From the NCBI GenBank assembly GCA_017428115.1, contig JAFRRK010000086.1, positions 1-64,000 of the forward strand: DNA of 64,000 nucleotides, written 5' to 3'. Source of the DNA: Bacteroidales bacterium. GTDB taxonomy: Bacteria; Bacteroidota; Bacteroidia; Bacteroidales; P3. Made by a program: the position numbers and the translations under genes. Every line of letters begins with the position of its first letter. The first letter of the stretch is position 1. This document shows positions 34,531 to 43,511 of this stretch, in pieces. A model generated the notes under the pieces. The model saw nothing but the letters and a program-made list of their open reading frames with translations, had not been told where the DNA came from and made no database searches.

Positions 34531-36135
34531 TCAGAAACCCATGGCGAATAGTTGCCAGTATTTGTTTTCGAGCTGGCTCCAGGCAAAGGAGCTGTTCTCG
34601 TATTGTTGGCGGGTGAAGTTGTTGAGGGTGGCGTGCATGTCGTCGGTGCGGCTGAGGCGGTCGTAGCGAGTTGCCTCGCGTTCGAGAGCCTCTAGACTGC
34701 CGAAGGCCTTGTCTTCAAAACTTTGCAGCTCGCTCTGCATGGATGCCTTGGTGCGCTGCCAGGCTACGGTTGCCAGCTTGTTGGCACGGCGGTATTTCCA
34801 TACTATGGCGTCGGGGTTATACTCTTTTTGGCCACAGATGCTGTAGGGCTGGGGCAACTGGGTGGTGCCGCAGAAGATGGGCACACGGGGTGACTGGCCG
34901 GGATTGTCGACCGACATCCAGCACACACCGCCCACGCAGTCGGGCAGCCAATCGCGCAGCTGTGCTACGAACGAGTAAGAACACCAAGCCACGCTGACTG
35001 TGCGGCGGAAATGAACAGTGCCGGGTGCGATGGTGTTGAGGGTCTGCTGCATGGTGGAGGTAAGCCAGGGGTTGGCAATGGGGCTGGTGATGGTGTCGAC
35101 ATAGGTCTTGCCGTTTTTGTCTTTGCGGCTGACGGTGGTTTTAATGTTCTGGCACATATCAAGGTCGGTGCCTTCGTAGGTGCTACGGAACAGCTCCATC
35201 ACTTCGCGCACATCAACATCCTTGTCGGGGCGCACAGAGAAGGGCAGCTCGGGCATGTCCATAGAGAGTTGTAGCGAGGGGGCCAGATGGCTGAGAATGA
35301 AATATTCTCTTTCACGGAAGTTTTTGCCGTTGGCGTATGAGGCGTTGAAAGCCTTCCAGAAAACGAACTGGCCTTTGCCATCCCAGAGGCCATAGCGGCG
35401 GGCGACGGACTCGATGTTGTCGGAGCACATAAAATACTCACTGTTGCCACGCTGCAGGAGACCTATGCGGGGTATGTTGCAGCTGACACCCACATGGTCG
35501 TCAGGGATGCGCTGTGCGGCCCAGATACCGCCGATATTGCCTTTGCCTTCGCCAAGGATTTCCATCTGCCACACCTCTTTGGTGTCGGCAATGGTGATGC
35601 ATTCGCCGGCATCGCCATAGCCATATATTTTAATAAGGTCGGCAATAAGGCGTATGGCATCGCGGGCGGTGGTGCAGCGTTGGAGTGCTATGCGCTGCAG
35701 CTCTTCTATGAGAAACATGCCGGCGGGGTTGCGCAGGGTGTCAGGACCGCCGAAGGTGCTTTCGCCTATGGCCAATTGATGCTCGTTGAGGCAGGGGTAG
35801 GCAGTGTTGAGGTAGGCGTAGGTGTGTGACACTTCGGGAATGGCACCGGCCAGGCGCACGCCGGTGGTGTCGCCACGGAAGGTGGTGTGGAGGGTACCTT
35901 TGTGTACGAGGTGCACGGCACCGGGTTCATGGTCGGCGGCAGGCTCGACGTACATCCAAGTGCGGTAGCGGCCGTCGCAAGTGTGAGAGGTGATGACGCT
36001 GCCATCTTTGGAGGCGCGTTTGCCTACCATGATGCTGGTGCAGCTCTGACCGTCGAATTCGGGTTGGCTGATCTCTTGTCCTACAGCGGAGAAGACGAAT
36101 GCCAACAAGGCTAATGATAGTAGTACTTTCTTCAT
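34531..36135 (-). CDS. C69-family dipeptidase (Ntn hydrolase)
   Basis: A 534-residue secreted peptidase of the PepD/C69 family. Signal peptide ends at about residue 19 (SAVGQ); after a short propeptide the nucleophile is Cys32 in QSCTSIMVGKRASKDGSVI, the hallmark start of the mature enzyme. Further family segments are IPEVSHTYAYLNTAYPCLNEHQLAIGEST (in parts), GDAGECITIADTKEVWQMEILG and CNIPRIGLL. Members cleave dipeptides. It is the last gene of the murL-murD2-M20 run (8 nt gap), so it may act on wall-derived peptides in the periplasm. Confidence 0.92.
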   Translation of the reverse strand: MKKVLLSLALLAFVFSAVGQEISQPEFDGQSCTSIMVGKRASKDGSVITSHTCDGRYRTWMYVEPAADHEPGAVHLVHKGTLHTTFRGDTTGVRLAGAIPEVSHTYAYLNTAYPCLNEHQLAIGESTFGGPDTLRNPAGMFLIEELQRIALQRCTTARDAIRLIADLIKIYGYGDAGECITIADTKEVWQMEILGEGKGNIGGIWAAQRIPDDHVGVSCNIPRIGLLQRGNSEYFMCSDNIESVARRYGLWDGKGQFVFWKAFNASYANGKNFREREYFILSHLAPSLQLSMDMPELPFSVRPDKDVDVREVMELFRSTYEGTDLDMCQNIKTTVSRKDKNGKTYVDTITSPIANPWLTSTMQQTLNTIAPGTVHFRRTVSVAWCSYSFVAQLRDWLPDCVGGVCWMSVDNPGQSPRVPIFCGTTQLPQPYSICGQKEYNPDAIVWKYRRANKLATVAWQRTKASMQSELQSFEDKAFGSLEALEREATRYDRLSRTDDMHATLNNFTRQQYENSSFAWSQLENKYWQLFAMGF

Positions 36136-36143
36136 GGTGTTGT

Positions 36144-37220
36144 TTATATTTTATTATCGTTTACTATATTGTAGAATACTTGTGCGGCTAGGGGAATGAG
36201 TTCGTCGGGGAAGTCATAGTCGGGATGGTGTAGCTCGGCGTGTTTTTCTCCGGCACCGATGCCGAACATGGCTCCAGGATAGTGTAGAAGGTAGTTGGCA
36301 AAATCTTCCGACCAGCGGAATGGAGTGAGGACATATCGACTACGGCAACCGCACACCTCTTCGATATGTTCCACGCTCAGCGAATTATTCTCAGTGGCGC
36401 GAAATGGCTCGACCAGGGTGTGATGCAGTTGTAAGTGATGGCGTGCCGCAATGGTGGTGACGGTGACGACAGTGTCGGAAAGGAAATGTTCCATGCTGCC
36501 GTTAGTGAAAGCGCGCAAGGTGAACATCACATCGGCACTGCCTGCCGAGGTACCGAAAGCCTCTTCACCCAAACGGACGCATATCAGTGTGGCCTGTCGG
36601 AAAGCCTCGTCTGAGACATTTTGCAGGCTGTTCATCCGACTCACCTGCTGTATGATTTCGGCCACGGCCATACCGGGATTGATTCCTTTTTCAGGTGTGG
36701 AGGCATGTGTTTCACGGCCGGTGAGGCGGAACACGATGCCTGTGGAGGCGGCAGAAAAGGTGTGACGATTCAGCACCACGGTGCCGAGCGGAAATCCGGG
36801 CAGATTGTGCAGGCCGTAGATGGCACGGATGTTATATTGTTGCAATATCTGTGCGTCTATTATCTTCTGTGCGCCCATGCCTGTCTCTTCTTCGGGCTGG
36901 AATATGAGTAGCACATTACGTCCCGATGGGATTCCTCGCTGGGCGATGTATTCCGCCAACTGAAGCAGTATGGTGGTGTGGCCGTCATGGCCGCAGCGGT
37001 GGCCGATGGGCAGGGCGTCGATATCGCCTCGGATGGCTATGGTGGGGTGCGACGGCTCCTTTCCCCAAACGGCTACGACACCGTATCCGCCGACATGCGT
37101 ACAGACCTTGTCGGGATGATACAGTGCCAACTGCCGCACAATGAGGTCGTGCGCGTATTGCTCGTCGCCCGATACTCCGGGATGGGCATGCAGGTCGTGT
37201 CGTATATCGGTCAGTGTCAT
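36144..37220 (-). CDS. M20-family amidohydrolase/aminoacylase
   Basis: A 358-residue cytosolic metallohydrolase of the M20D (hippurate hydrolase/IAA-amino-acid hydrolase) group. Metal and catalytic motifs are RHDLHAHPGVSGDE at the N-terminus, GDIDALPI, GHRCGHDGHTTILL, and IFQPEEETGMGAQKII with the catalytic Glu-Glu; the dimerisation domain and a C-terminal metal His (AELHHPDYDFPDELIP) are present. Such enzymes remove acyl groups or cleave small amides. Its start overlaps the murD2 stop by 4 nt, which ties it to wall precursor metabolism; the substrate could be a peptide from muropeptide turnover, by inference. Confidence 0.9.
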   Translation of the reverse strand: MTLTDIRHDLHAHPGVSGDEQYAHDLIVRQLALYHPDKVCTHVGGYGVVAVWGKEPSHPTIAIRGDIDALPIGHRCGHDGHTTILLQLAEYIAQRGIPSGRNVLLIFQPEEETGMGAQKIIDAQILQQYNIRAIYGLHNLPGFPLGTVVLNRHTFSAASTGIVFRLTGRETHASTPEKGINPGMAVAEIIQQVSRMNSLQNVSDEAFRQATLICVRLGEEAFGTSAGSADVMFTLRAFTNGSMEHFLSDTVVTVTTIAARHHLQLHHTLVEPFRATENNSLSVEHIEEVCGCRSRYVLTPFRWSEDFANYLLHYPGAMFGIGAGEKHAELHHPDYDFPDELIPLAAQVFYNIVNDNKI

Positions 37221-38578
37221 GGTTGTTTGCGTACTAGTTGTTTGAATGTTTCGCCCCTTTCTTCAAAGTTTTTGAAGCTGTCGTAGCTGGCAGCGGCGGG
37301 TGAAAGCAGGCAGACGCTACCCGGAGCGGTATGGAGGAAGCTCCAGTGGACTATCTGTGAGTAGTCGTCGGCGAGCAGCAGGTCCCTGCCCTCCAGTGGG
37401 CTGAGGGGATGGAGCAACATCTCGCTGTGCATCCTGCGGCCGGCAGCACCCACAAGGACCAGGTGGGGAATAGTGGCAAGATGAGGGTAGAGAGGGGTGT
37501 AGTCAATACCGCGATCGTAGCCACCGAGTATGAGGGTGTTGACGTTGGGAATGGCTTGAAGGGCTGCGATGGTGGCCTGGGGTATGGTGCTGATGGAGTC
37601 GTTGTAAAAGGTGATGTTGTGGTAGGTGCCTACCAGTTCCATGCGGTGTGGCAGGGTGTGGAATGTGGCGAGGGCTTGCTGGAAACCGTCTTGTGAAATA
37701 TCTAGGAGGGTCGCTATTTGTAAGGCGAGGTAGGTGTTGGAGAGGTTGTGGTCGCCCAGCAGGGGGCTGGGCATTTGGGCCACAGAGGAAGTGCGGGCAT
37801 CATGTAGCGAATAAGGATGAATGGTGGAGTGTATGTGTGGCCGCAGCTCAGCAACAAGGTTGGCCAAGTCAGGGCTGTCAGCGCAGTAGTAGCAGTGGTC
37901 GGAAGGCTGCTGGCGGAGCATAATCTGCATCTTGGCCATCTGGTAGTCACGATAGTTGTGGTAATGGTCGAGATGCTCTTGGTAGAGGTTGAGAATGGCA
38001 GCAATGTGTGGGGCGCGACGGATGTTTTGTAGCTGGTGGCAAGAGAATTCGGCAACAATGAAGGTATGCTGGCGGATGAGGGGGATGATGTCGAAAAGGG
38101 GTATGCCCATATTGCCGGCCAACAGTACGTGGCTGTTAGCGGGGAGGCTGGCTGTCTCGGCTGGTGGTGGGACGCTTGTCGACAGTTGTTTGTCGTTCTC
38201 AAGCATCGTGCGGGCGGTGAGACACTCCGAAAGTATATGGTAGATAAGTGCTGCGGTGGTGCTTTTGCCCTTGGTGCCAGTGATGCCAATACAGCGGTCG
38301 GCATATACTTGGAGAAAGAGGTCGCTCTGAGAGGTGACGACCTCGGGGTCACACCTACCCTCGAACTTCATCATGGGTATGCCCGGCGATTTGAATATGA
38401 GGTCATAGGAGTGATTAAGGGCATCGAATATCTCAGCGTCGTCACAAGCCACAACAATGTGGTTGTCGGGTACAAACTGGCGCAACAAGGCATGGGTGCT
38501 ACGCCCCTCACGGCCGTAGCCTGCTATTAAAATGCGCCTGCCTGTAAGAAGGCGGCTAATGTGCTGCTGCCTGTACAT
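37217..38578 (-). CDS. murD2: UDP-MurNAc-L-Ala:L-glutamate ligase (MurD2 type)
   Basis: A 453-residue Mur ligase. Residues 12-26 carry the nucleotide-binding RRILIAGYGREGRST, 101-106 the ATP P-loop GTKGKS, then LLAGNMGIPLFDII and LNLYQEHLDHYHNY. The C-terminal domain has NDSISTIP (326-333) and LILGGYDRGIDYTPL. Ordinary MurD has NDSKATN at that place; NDSISTTP is what I recall for Xanthomonas MurD2, which adds L-Glu in place of D-Glu. The gene overlaps murL by 23 nt and the M20 gene by 4 nt. The L-Glu specificity is inferred from this motif and the neighbour; it could still be a plain MurD. Confidence 0.83.
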   Translation of the reverse strand: MYRQQHISRLLTGRRILIAGYGREGRSTHALLRQFVPDNHIVVACDDAEIFDALNHSYDLIFKSPGIPMMKFEGRCDPEVVTSQSDLFLQVYADRCIGITGTKGKSTTAALIYHILSECLTARTMLENDKQLSTSVPPPAETASLPANSHVLLAGNMGIPLFDIIPLIRQHTFIVAEFSCHQLQNIRRAPHIAAILNLYQEHLDHYHNYRDYQMAKMQIMLRQQPSDHCYYCADSPDLANLVAELRPHIHSTIHPYSLHDARTSSVAQMPSPLLGDHNLSNTYLALQIATLLDISQDGFQQALATFHTLPHRMELVGTYHNITFYNDSISTIPQATIAALQAIPNVNTLILGGYDRGIDYTPLYPHLATIPHLVLVGAAGRRMHSEMLLHPLSPLEGRDLLLADDYSQIVHWSFLHTAPGSVCLLSPAAASYDSFKNFEERGETFKQLVRKQP

Positions 38579-39917
38579 ATTGAGTGATGATGGATAGCTC
38601 TGTTGGCGGGAGATTGTGCTGGGGGAACAAGTGGTGGAGGTTAATGGAGGGTGGGTCGGGCTCGAATCCGCAAAGGAGGGCGGGGCGGCTGGCGGGATAC
38701 CAACGGCTGAGAGTCATTGCGAGAGCCGCATGAACCTCGCTGATAGTCCCCACGCATTCAAATGGCTTGGTGGGGGCTTTGCCCACCAGTTGGTCAAAGA
38801 GGGGTTGCAGCTCAGTGTCGTCAAGCATATTCTTACCGAATATGTGGTTGAGACGCGAAGGAGCAACGAAGGGAGAGAGAATGATGTAGGCAAAGAGGCA
38901 TTTGGCACACTTGCCGCACCAAGTGTCGGTTTTGCTGCCCGCGTTACAGCTGCGGAAGATGGGAAAGTATTTTTCGTGCTGGCTGAAAATCATGGCTATC
39001 TGCAACTCGGACAGGGGTCGAAGAAAGCTGTAATAGTCAGCTCCTATGGGCAAATAGCGTGAGACGTATTGACGGAAGTCGTTTTCAAATTGGAAACTTT
39101 TGGAGTATTGGTGGTTGACGGAGGTGCCGGCCACAGTGCTCTCGTTGGCACTGTTCTCGTTGGAGAGTGCAATATGCGGGATGCCACTGAGCTGGGCGGC
39201 GAGGAGGGTGTAGAATGCCAACATAGCACTGAAGGGGGTGTGGCCGTTGAGGCATCCCTGGCTGTTGAGCCTGAGTAGAAGTGGGTCGATAGTACGCTGG
39301 ATGACCAGCACTTGGTCCATGTCGTAGCCGGCTGCAGCGGCACATGCGATAGTGGCTCCGCGGGGGTTCATGATGAGCGGCCTAAGGGAGGTCTGCGGCA
39401 GGCGGCGTAGCAGCTCAAGTGTGACCACTGAGTCTTTTCCACCGCCTATGGGCACTAGGTGGGCATCGCCATCTAGGTGTGTGGGCAATGGGTCTGCCGC
39501 AATGGGGCGCCCTTGAGGCTGAATGGTTAAGAAGTCGTCAGGGCTGCAATGGATGTCGTTGGTGTAGAAGAATTCGCCCAGCCCGTAATAGTAGACTCGT
39601 TTCCAAAAAGCCACCTGGTCATCGTCCAGCCAGCCGCAGCCGACCCTGACTGTGGGTGGGCAATAGCATTTCCAATAGCTCACCAACTCAATCATGCCGA
39701 TGTTGAAAACAAGAAGATCCATCACCTGGCGGGGCTGATTCATCTCAAGAAAGTGCCGGGCGGGGATGAAGGCTGTGGGGCGGAAAAGTATATTGGAACC
39801 TATACGAAAAGCAAAAACGATGTGCAGTCCGTCGGGCTGCACATCGTATTGATAACTTTCGTAGACAAACTCGGGGTATGTCTGACGGAAGGCATCATAT
39901 TTTGTCTGGTTGGACAT
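38556..39917 (-). CDS. murL: UDP-MurNAc-L-Ala-L-Glu epimerase
   Basis: A 453-residue protein of the MurL family, which epimerises the terminal L-Glu of UDP-MurNAc-L-Ala-L-Glu to D-Glu using ATP, releasing AMP and PPi. Landmarks are YYGLGEFFYTND (110-121), the ATP-pyrophosphatase loop VPIGGGKDSVVTL (155-167), LNGHTPFSA (223-231), SNENSANEST (252-261), VNHQYSKSFQFEND (267-280), FLRPLSEL (298-305), a Cys-rich FRSCN and WCGKCAKC (333-340), and FGKNMLDD plus KPFECVG near the end. All align in order with Xanthomonas MurL as I remember it. It stands directly upstream of a MurD2-like gene, the arrangement known in Xanthomonas. Confidence 0.88.
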   Translation of the reverse strand: MSNQTKYDAFRQTYPEFVYESYQYDVQPDGLHIVFAFRIGSNILFRPTAFIPARHFLEMNQPRQVMDLLVFNIGMIELVSYWKCYCPPTVRVGCGWLDDDQVAFWKRVYYYGLGEFFYTNDIHCSPDDFLTIQPQGRPIAADPLPTHLDGDAHLVPIGGGKDSVVTLELLRRLPQTSLRPLIMNPRGATIACAAAAGYDMDQVLVIQRTIDPLLLRLNSQGCLNGHTPFSAMLAFYTLLAAQLSGIPHIALSNENSANESTVAGTSVNHQYSKSFQFENDFRQYVSRYLPIGADYYSFLRPLSELQIAMIFSQHEKYFPIFRSCNAGSKTDTWCGKCAKCLFAYIILSPFVAPSRLNHIFGKNMLDDTELQPLFDQLVGKAPTKPFECVGTISEVHAALAMTLSRWYPASRPALLCGFEPDPPSINLHHLFPQHNLPPTELSIITQYVQAAAH

Positions 39918-39924
39918 CCGTCGT

Positions 39925-41331
39925 TTATTTGAGCTTGAACTCTGTTACGCCGATAAGATTGCCGTTGGCATACAGGTTCAGGCGGTAGATGCCCGCCTCG
40001 AGCTCCATGTCGTCGTCCTTGCTCCAGTTCATGTCAAACTGGCGGCTGTCGCCGGTGAACTCGAATGCCTGGACGGTTGTGTAGGTAGTGCGAACGCCAT
40101 TGGCATCAAACTTCTGCTCAACAGTGCCGTTGTGGAGAGCCACGTTAGAGGGCGAAGTGATGACGGCATAGATGGTGATGGTGCCGGGTTCAACAACGTT
40201 GTTGGCCAGAAGGTGGCCCTCAATACGGAAGGCGTTGGTGGCAGAAGCGCGCGAAGTGGGGCGGCCGGTGCCGTTCGAAAGGCGTTTGAGGGGGGTGACG
40301 CTGAGGTCGGCAGTAGAGAGGACAGAAGCACGGCTTACGCGGGCAGCCATCTTGGCATTCTCAACAGCCACATTCTCAGCATTGCGGCGGATAGCCACCA
40401 CCTCGTTGCGAAGGCTGTCGTTCTCGGTGCGGAGCACAGCGTTCTCAGCACGCAGACGTGCCAGCTCTTCGACATACTCGTCGCACTGGGCCTGCAGTTG
40501 TGCCAGTTTCTTGTTGATGGCGCCCTTGGTCTGGGCCACGTTGTTGCTGCTCTTGGCAGCGGCCTTTTCGGCGGCGGCCTTAGCGTTGCGGGCACTCTCG
40601 TTAGCTTCGTTGACCAGGGCTATCTGGTTGGCAAGCTCTTCCTGCAAACGGGTGATTTCGGCCTGCTGGGTAGCCACCTGACCTTGGAGCAGGGCTATCT
40701 GGGCTGTGGCTTCGGCATTGGCCACAGAGCTATTGTCGGGACGCTGACCGAGCAGATAGGCCATGTGAGCGGTGAGTGAATCGTTGATGTTGGTAAGTGC
40801 CACCTTGTCGTTGGTGAGGGCCACAATGCGTGCATCCTGCTCCTTCACCTGACGGCGTAGGCGTGCGATGGTCTCACGGTCGGCAAAGCCTTCGGTGTTG
40901 CGGAGGGCATCAAGCTCGGCAGTCTGCTGGTCAAGGCGTTGCTGGAGATAGACTATTTCGGCCTTCTTAGCCTCGAGTTGGGCGTTGAGTTTGCGCAGCT
41001 TGGCTGAGCTTACGCCGCTAGCCTTGCCACCACGGGCAGTCTTGGTGGTAGCGGCACCCTTTGAGCCAGAGTTGTTCAACTGGTCTATCAGATTCTGGAT
41101 TTCGGCAGCCTGAGCCTGAATGGAGCTGTCGCGCTGTGCCAGTTGCTGGGAATATTCGTCGCAGCTCTGCTGCATCTCCTGATACTCCTTCATTATTTCG
41201 TCCAAACGGGTCTGCATTTCGTGCACCGTAGGGCCGTTTTGAGTGTTCTGTTTACAAGAAATAAGGCAGCCTGCTGTGAGAAAAGCAAGTGCCACAACCG
41301 TGAAAATTGACTTCTTACTGCTTGTGTTCAT
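39925..41331 (-). CDS. Long coiled-coil lipoprotein
   Basis: A 468-residue lipoprotein. The signal region runs FTVVALAFLTAGCLISC, so Cys22 or Cys26 may be lipidated. Residues about 35-340 are nearly all Ala/Gln/Glu/Arg/Leu coiled coil (AEIQNLIDQLNNS, LRKLNAQLEAKKAEIVYLQQ, LARLRAENAVLRTENDSLR), interrupted by a Gly/Ala/Lys linker near 93-107. The last 110 residues form a compact beta domain (IEGHLLANNVVEPGTITIYA, FEFTGDSRQFDMNW, GIYRLNLYANGNLIGVTEFKL). It could span the periplasm, tethering the outer membrane to the wall or a wall enzyme. Its stop lies 7 nt before murL, so it probably heads the wall operon. Confidence 0.75.
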   Translation of the reverse strand: MNTSSKKSIFTVVALAFLTAGCLISCKQNTQNGPTVHEMQTRLDEIMKEYQEMQQSCDEYSQQLAQRDSSIQAQAAEIQNLIDQLNNSGSKGAATTKTARGGKASGVSSAKLRKLNAQLEAKKAEIVYLQQRLDQQTAELDALRNTEGFADRETIARLRRQVKEQDARIVALTNDKVALTNINDSLTAHMAYLLGQRPDNSSVANAEATAQIALLQGQVATQQAEITRLQEELANQIALVNEANESARNAKAAAEKAAAKSSNNVAQTKGAINKKLAQLQAQCDEYVEELARLRAENAVLRTENDSLRNEVVAIRRNAENVAVENAKMAARVSRASVLSTADLSVTPLKRLSNGTGRPTSRASATNAFRIEGHLLANNVVEPGTITIYAVITSPSNVALHNGTVEQKFDANGVRTTYTTVQAFEFTGDSRQFDMNWSKDDDMELEAGIYRLNLYANGNLIGVTEFKLK

Positions 41332-41373
41332 TGTATTTAAGTATTTATTTCTATCTATTTAAAAAAAAGATTG

Positions 41374-41400
41374 TACTTTTGTAATCGAATTGCAAAGATA
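41374..41400. promoter_or_regulatory. Opposed promoter elements in one 27-bp stretch
   Basis: TACTTTTG on the plus strand (41374-41381) and TATCTTTG on the minus strand (41393-41400) both fit TAnnTTTG. Both predicted starts fall near 41387, so polymerase at one would block the other. Confidence 0.5.
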
Positions 41401-41441
41401 AATCATTTTTTTTGAATAGTAATCTTTTTTGTGAAAAAAAT

Positions 41442-42245
41442 ATGAACCGCCTTTTGATAACAACACTCCTACTGCTGTTTACCAACCCGTTGCTCCATGC
41501 CGAGCGCGATAGTTCCACCTGCTGCCACCTGATGCTCCACGGCGGCGCTGCCTACGGCCTATATCGCGACATGGGCACTTCCCCCCTCACCTATCGTGGC
41601 ATCCAGGCCGCCCCGGGCATTTCCTTGTCTGTAGAAAACTCGCAGTGGAGCTATGAGGCACTGCTGCTCACCGACGCTGGAGCCTATGGTTTGAAGTTGG
41701 GGATAGACTATATTCAATCATATGGCGGACACCCGCTGGTGGGATTTGGCATCTGGCGCAACCTCTATGCCGACAGCCGTTGGAGGATGTGGCTTGGGGG
41801 CGTGGTGGACGACCTCTTCGACATACGCTACAACCGCTCGCTGGGCAATGCCTCGGCCGCCTTTGGCAATTTTGCCCGCCTACATGTCGACGGCCGTGTG
41901 GAGTATCGCCTATCCCGGTGGCTGCTGCATGCCAGGCTGCAGCTCAACCTACTCACACTCAATTATCGGCCCGGGTTTGCCTATATGGATAATTTCGACC
42001 AAGAGATATCTGACCCCACAGCCAACACATTTGACCAATACCGCTCATACGCCTCGCTGGCAAGCTCGGCCCACACCGATGTGGGAGCCACCTACTGCCT
42101 CAACAATGGCAACAAAGTGGGAGTATCTTATCGTTGGACCTACCTCACCTCACGCACCACAGCCGCGGCACCCCACCTGTTCGAATCTGCCGACCATGCG
42201 CTGCTGTTTCATCTAGGATTTGCATTGACTGATAAAAAAAGATAG
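41442..42245 (+). CDS. Predicted outer-membrane beta-barrel protein
   Basis: A 267-residue exported protein; signal peptide RLLITTLLLLFTNPLLHAE. The mature part is made of alternating amphipathic strands rich in Tyr, Trp and Gly (SYEALLLTDAGAYGLKLGIDYIQ, VGFGIWRNLYADSRWRMWLGG, KVGVSYRWTYL) and ends HLGFALTDKKR, consistent with a small outer-membrane barrel resembling DUF3316 proteins. ATG at 41442 is chosen because the signal peptide begins there; a longer frame from 41412 adds a polar stretch. It is 5 nt upstream of the S41 gene and likely cotranscribed. Confidence 0.65.
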   Translation: MNRLLITTLLLLFTNPLLHAERDSSTCCHLMLHGGAAYGLYRDMGTSPLTYRGIQAAPGISLSVENSQWSYEALLLTDAGAYGLKLGIDYIQSYGGHPLVGFGIWRNLYADSRWRMWLGGVVDDLFDIRYNRSLGNASAAFGNFARLHVDGRVEYRLSRWLLHARLQLNLLTLNYRPGFAYMDNFDQEISDPTANTFDQYRSYASLASSAHTDVGATYCLNNGNKVGVSYRWTYLTSRTTAAAPHLFESADHALLFHLGFALTDKKR

Positions 42246-42250
42246 TACCT

Positions 42251-43291
42251 ATGAAATATTTCTACTACATCGTCCTGACAATTGTCGTAGTCTGCTGCGC
42301 AGGTTGCGAGCGGGCACTGATGACTGACGACCTCCCTGCCACTGCGCCCACCACATTCGACTACCTCTGGAACAAGTTTGACCAGCAATACTCGCTGTTC
42401 GACGTCAAGGGCGTCGACTGGGACGCAGTCTACGACAGCCTTCGCCCCAAGGTGTATGGCGGGATGAGTGCCGACAGCCTATTTGCCGTGTGTGCCACCA
42501 TGCTGGGCACGCTCAACGATGGCCACGTAAACCTCTATGCAGGCTTTGATGTGTCGCGGGCCGACTCGCTCTACTATCGTTTCTATTCGCAAGGCGGCAT
42601 CGATGTCAACACCATGGTGCTCAACTATCTGGGCATGGGCTACCACAGCACGGGCGGCATGGCACACACCGCCCTTTGCGACGGCCGTGTGCTCTACATC
42701 TATTACGGCTCGTTCAGCAGTGCCGTATCACCCTCGCTATTTCGTCGCATCATCCAGTCGTACCCACAGCTGCAGGGGATGGTGCTCGACCTACGCGGCA
42801 ATGGAGGAGGCTCACTCTCAAACGTAATCAACATACTGCGACTCATGCCCTCGCACGGGCAGCAGCTCTATAGCAGCCAGATAAAGTCTGGCCCGGCCCA
42901 CGACCAATTCACCCCCCTGGTGCCCACCTATGCTCCCGACCTCTCGTCCGACACCACACCGTTCACAAAGCCCGTTGTGGTGCTAATTGACAGGGGCTGC
43001 TTCAGTGCCACCAGTGTCTTTGCCATCTGCACACAGGCCTATGACAATATGCTCCTCATGGGCGACACCACTAGCGGCGGGCTGGGGCTGCCCACAATGG
43101 GCTATCTGCCCAACGGGTGGCGCTACCGGATGCCCGTTACACGAACCGAAGCCCTCGACGGCAAAAACTATGAAAACGGCGTCCCGCCCGACATACTGCT
43201 GCCCTTCGACCGCCACCTGGCCCAAACAGAGGGCAGAGACAACCTCATCGACTCGGCCTGCTCCTATATCCTGCACCACGGGATAAACTGA
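42251..43291 (+). CDS. S41-family peptidase, lipoprotein
   Basis: A 346-residue lipoprotein with lipobox CCAGC (Cys19). N-terminal helical cap (TTFDYLWNKFDQQYSLFDVKGVDWDAVYDSLRP) is the usual tricorn-core start of Bacteroidota S41 proteins; the protease core has GMVLDLRGNGGGSLSN, VVVLIDRGCFSATSVFA with the likely Ser nucleophile, DTTSGGLGLP and the ending NGVPPDILLP. A PDZ domain is not obvious between the cap and the core. Downstream of the barrel gene with a 5-nt gap. Confidence 0.88.
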   Translation: MKYFYYIVLTIVVVCCAGCERALMTDDLPATAPTTFDYLWNKFDQQYSLFDVKGVDWDAVYDSLRPKVYGGMSADSLFAVCATMLGTLNDGHVNLYAGFDVSRADSLYYRFYSQGGIDVNTMVLNYLGMGYHSTGGMAHTALCDGRVLYIYYGSFSSAVSPSLFRRIIQSYPQLQGMVLDLRGNGGGSLSNVINILRLMPSHGQQLYSSQIKSGPAHDQFTPLVPTYAPDLSSDTTPFTKPVVVLIDRGCFSATSVFAICTQAYDNMLLMGDTTSGGLGLPTMGYLPNGWRYRMPVTRTEALDGKNYENGVPPDILLPFDRHLAQTEGRDNLIDSACSYILHHGIN

Positions 43292-43511
43292 ACATTATTG
43301 CTTAACGTGTGGATTAAAAGCATCTTACAACTCAATCACCAACTTTTGACCAATGAAACAAAGCCATGAAACTCCCTAAAAACCCCGTTTCCTCTCTGCC
43401 TCATCTTCGTCCTTCCTCCGTCCTACCATCGAAGAACAAGCGACACATAAACGGCTAAAAAATTGATTATCAACTATCTTTTCACTCACTATTAAATAAA
43501 ATCTTTATTAC

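Noticed and set aside
38655..38675. GGCTCGAATCC, resembling a tRNA T-loop
   Set aside because: It lies inside murL with no cloverleaf around it; the similar word at 53460-53475 is inside the TonB receptor gene.
43388..43432. Possible fourth array of 11-bp repeats on the minus strand
   Set aside because: The units are too diverged to tell from purine-rich sequence by eye.
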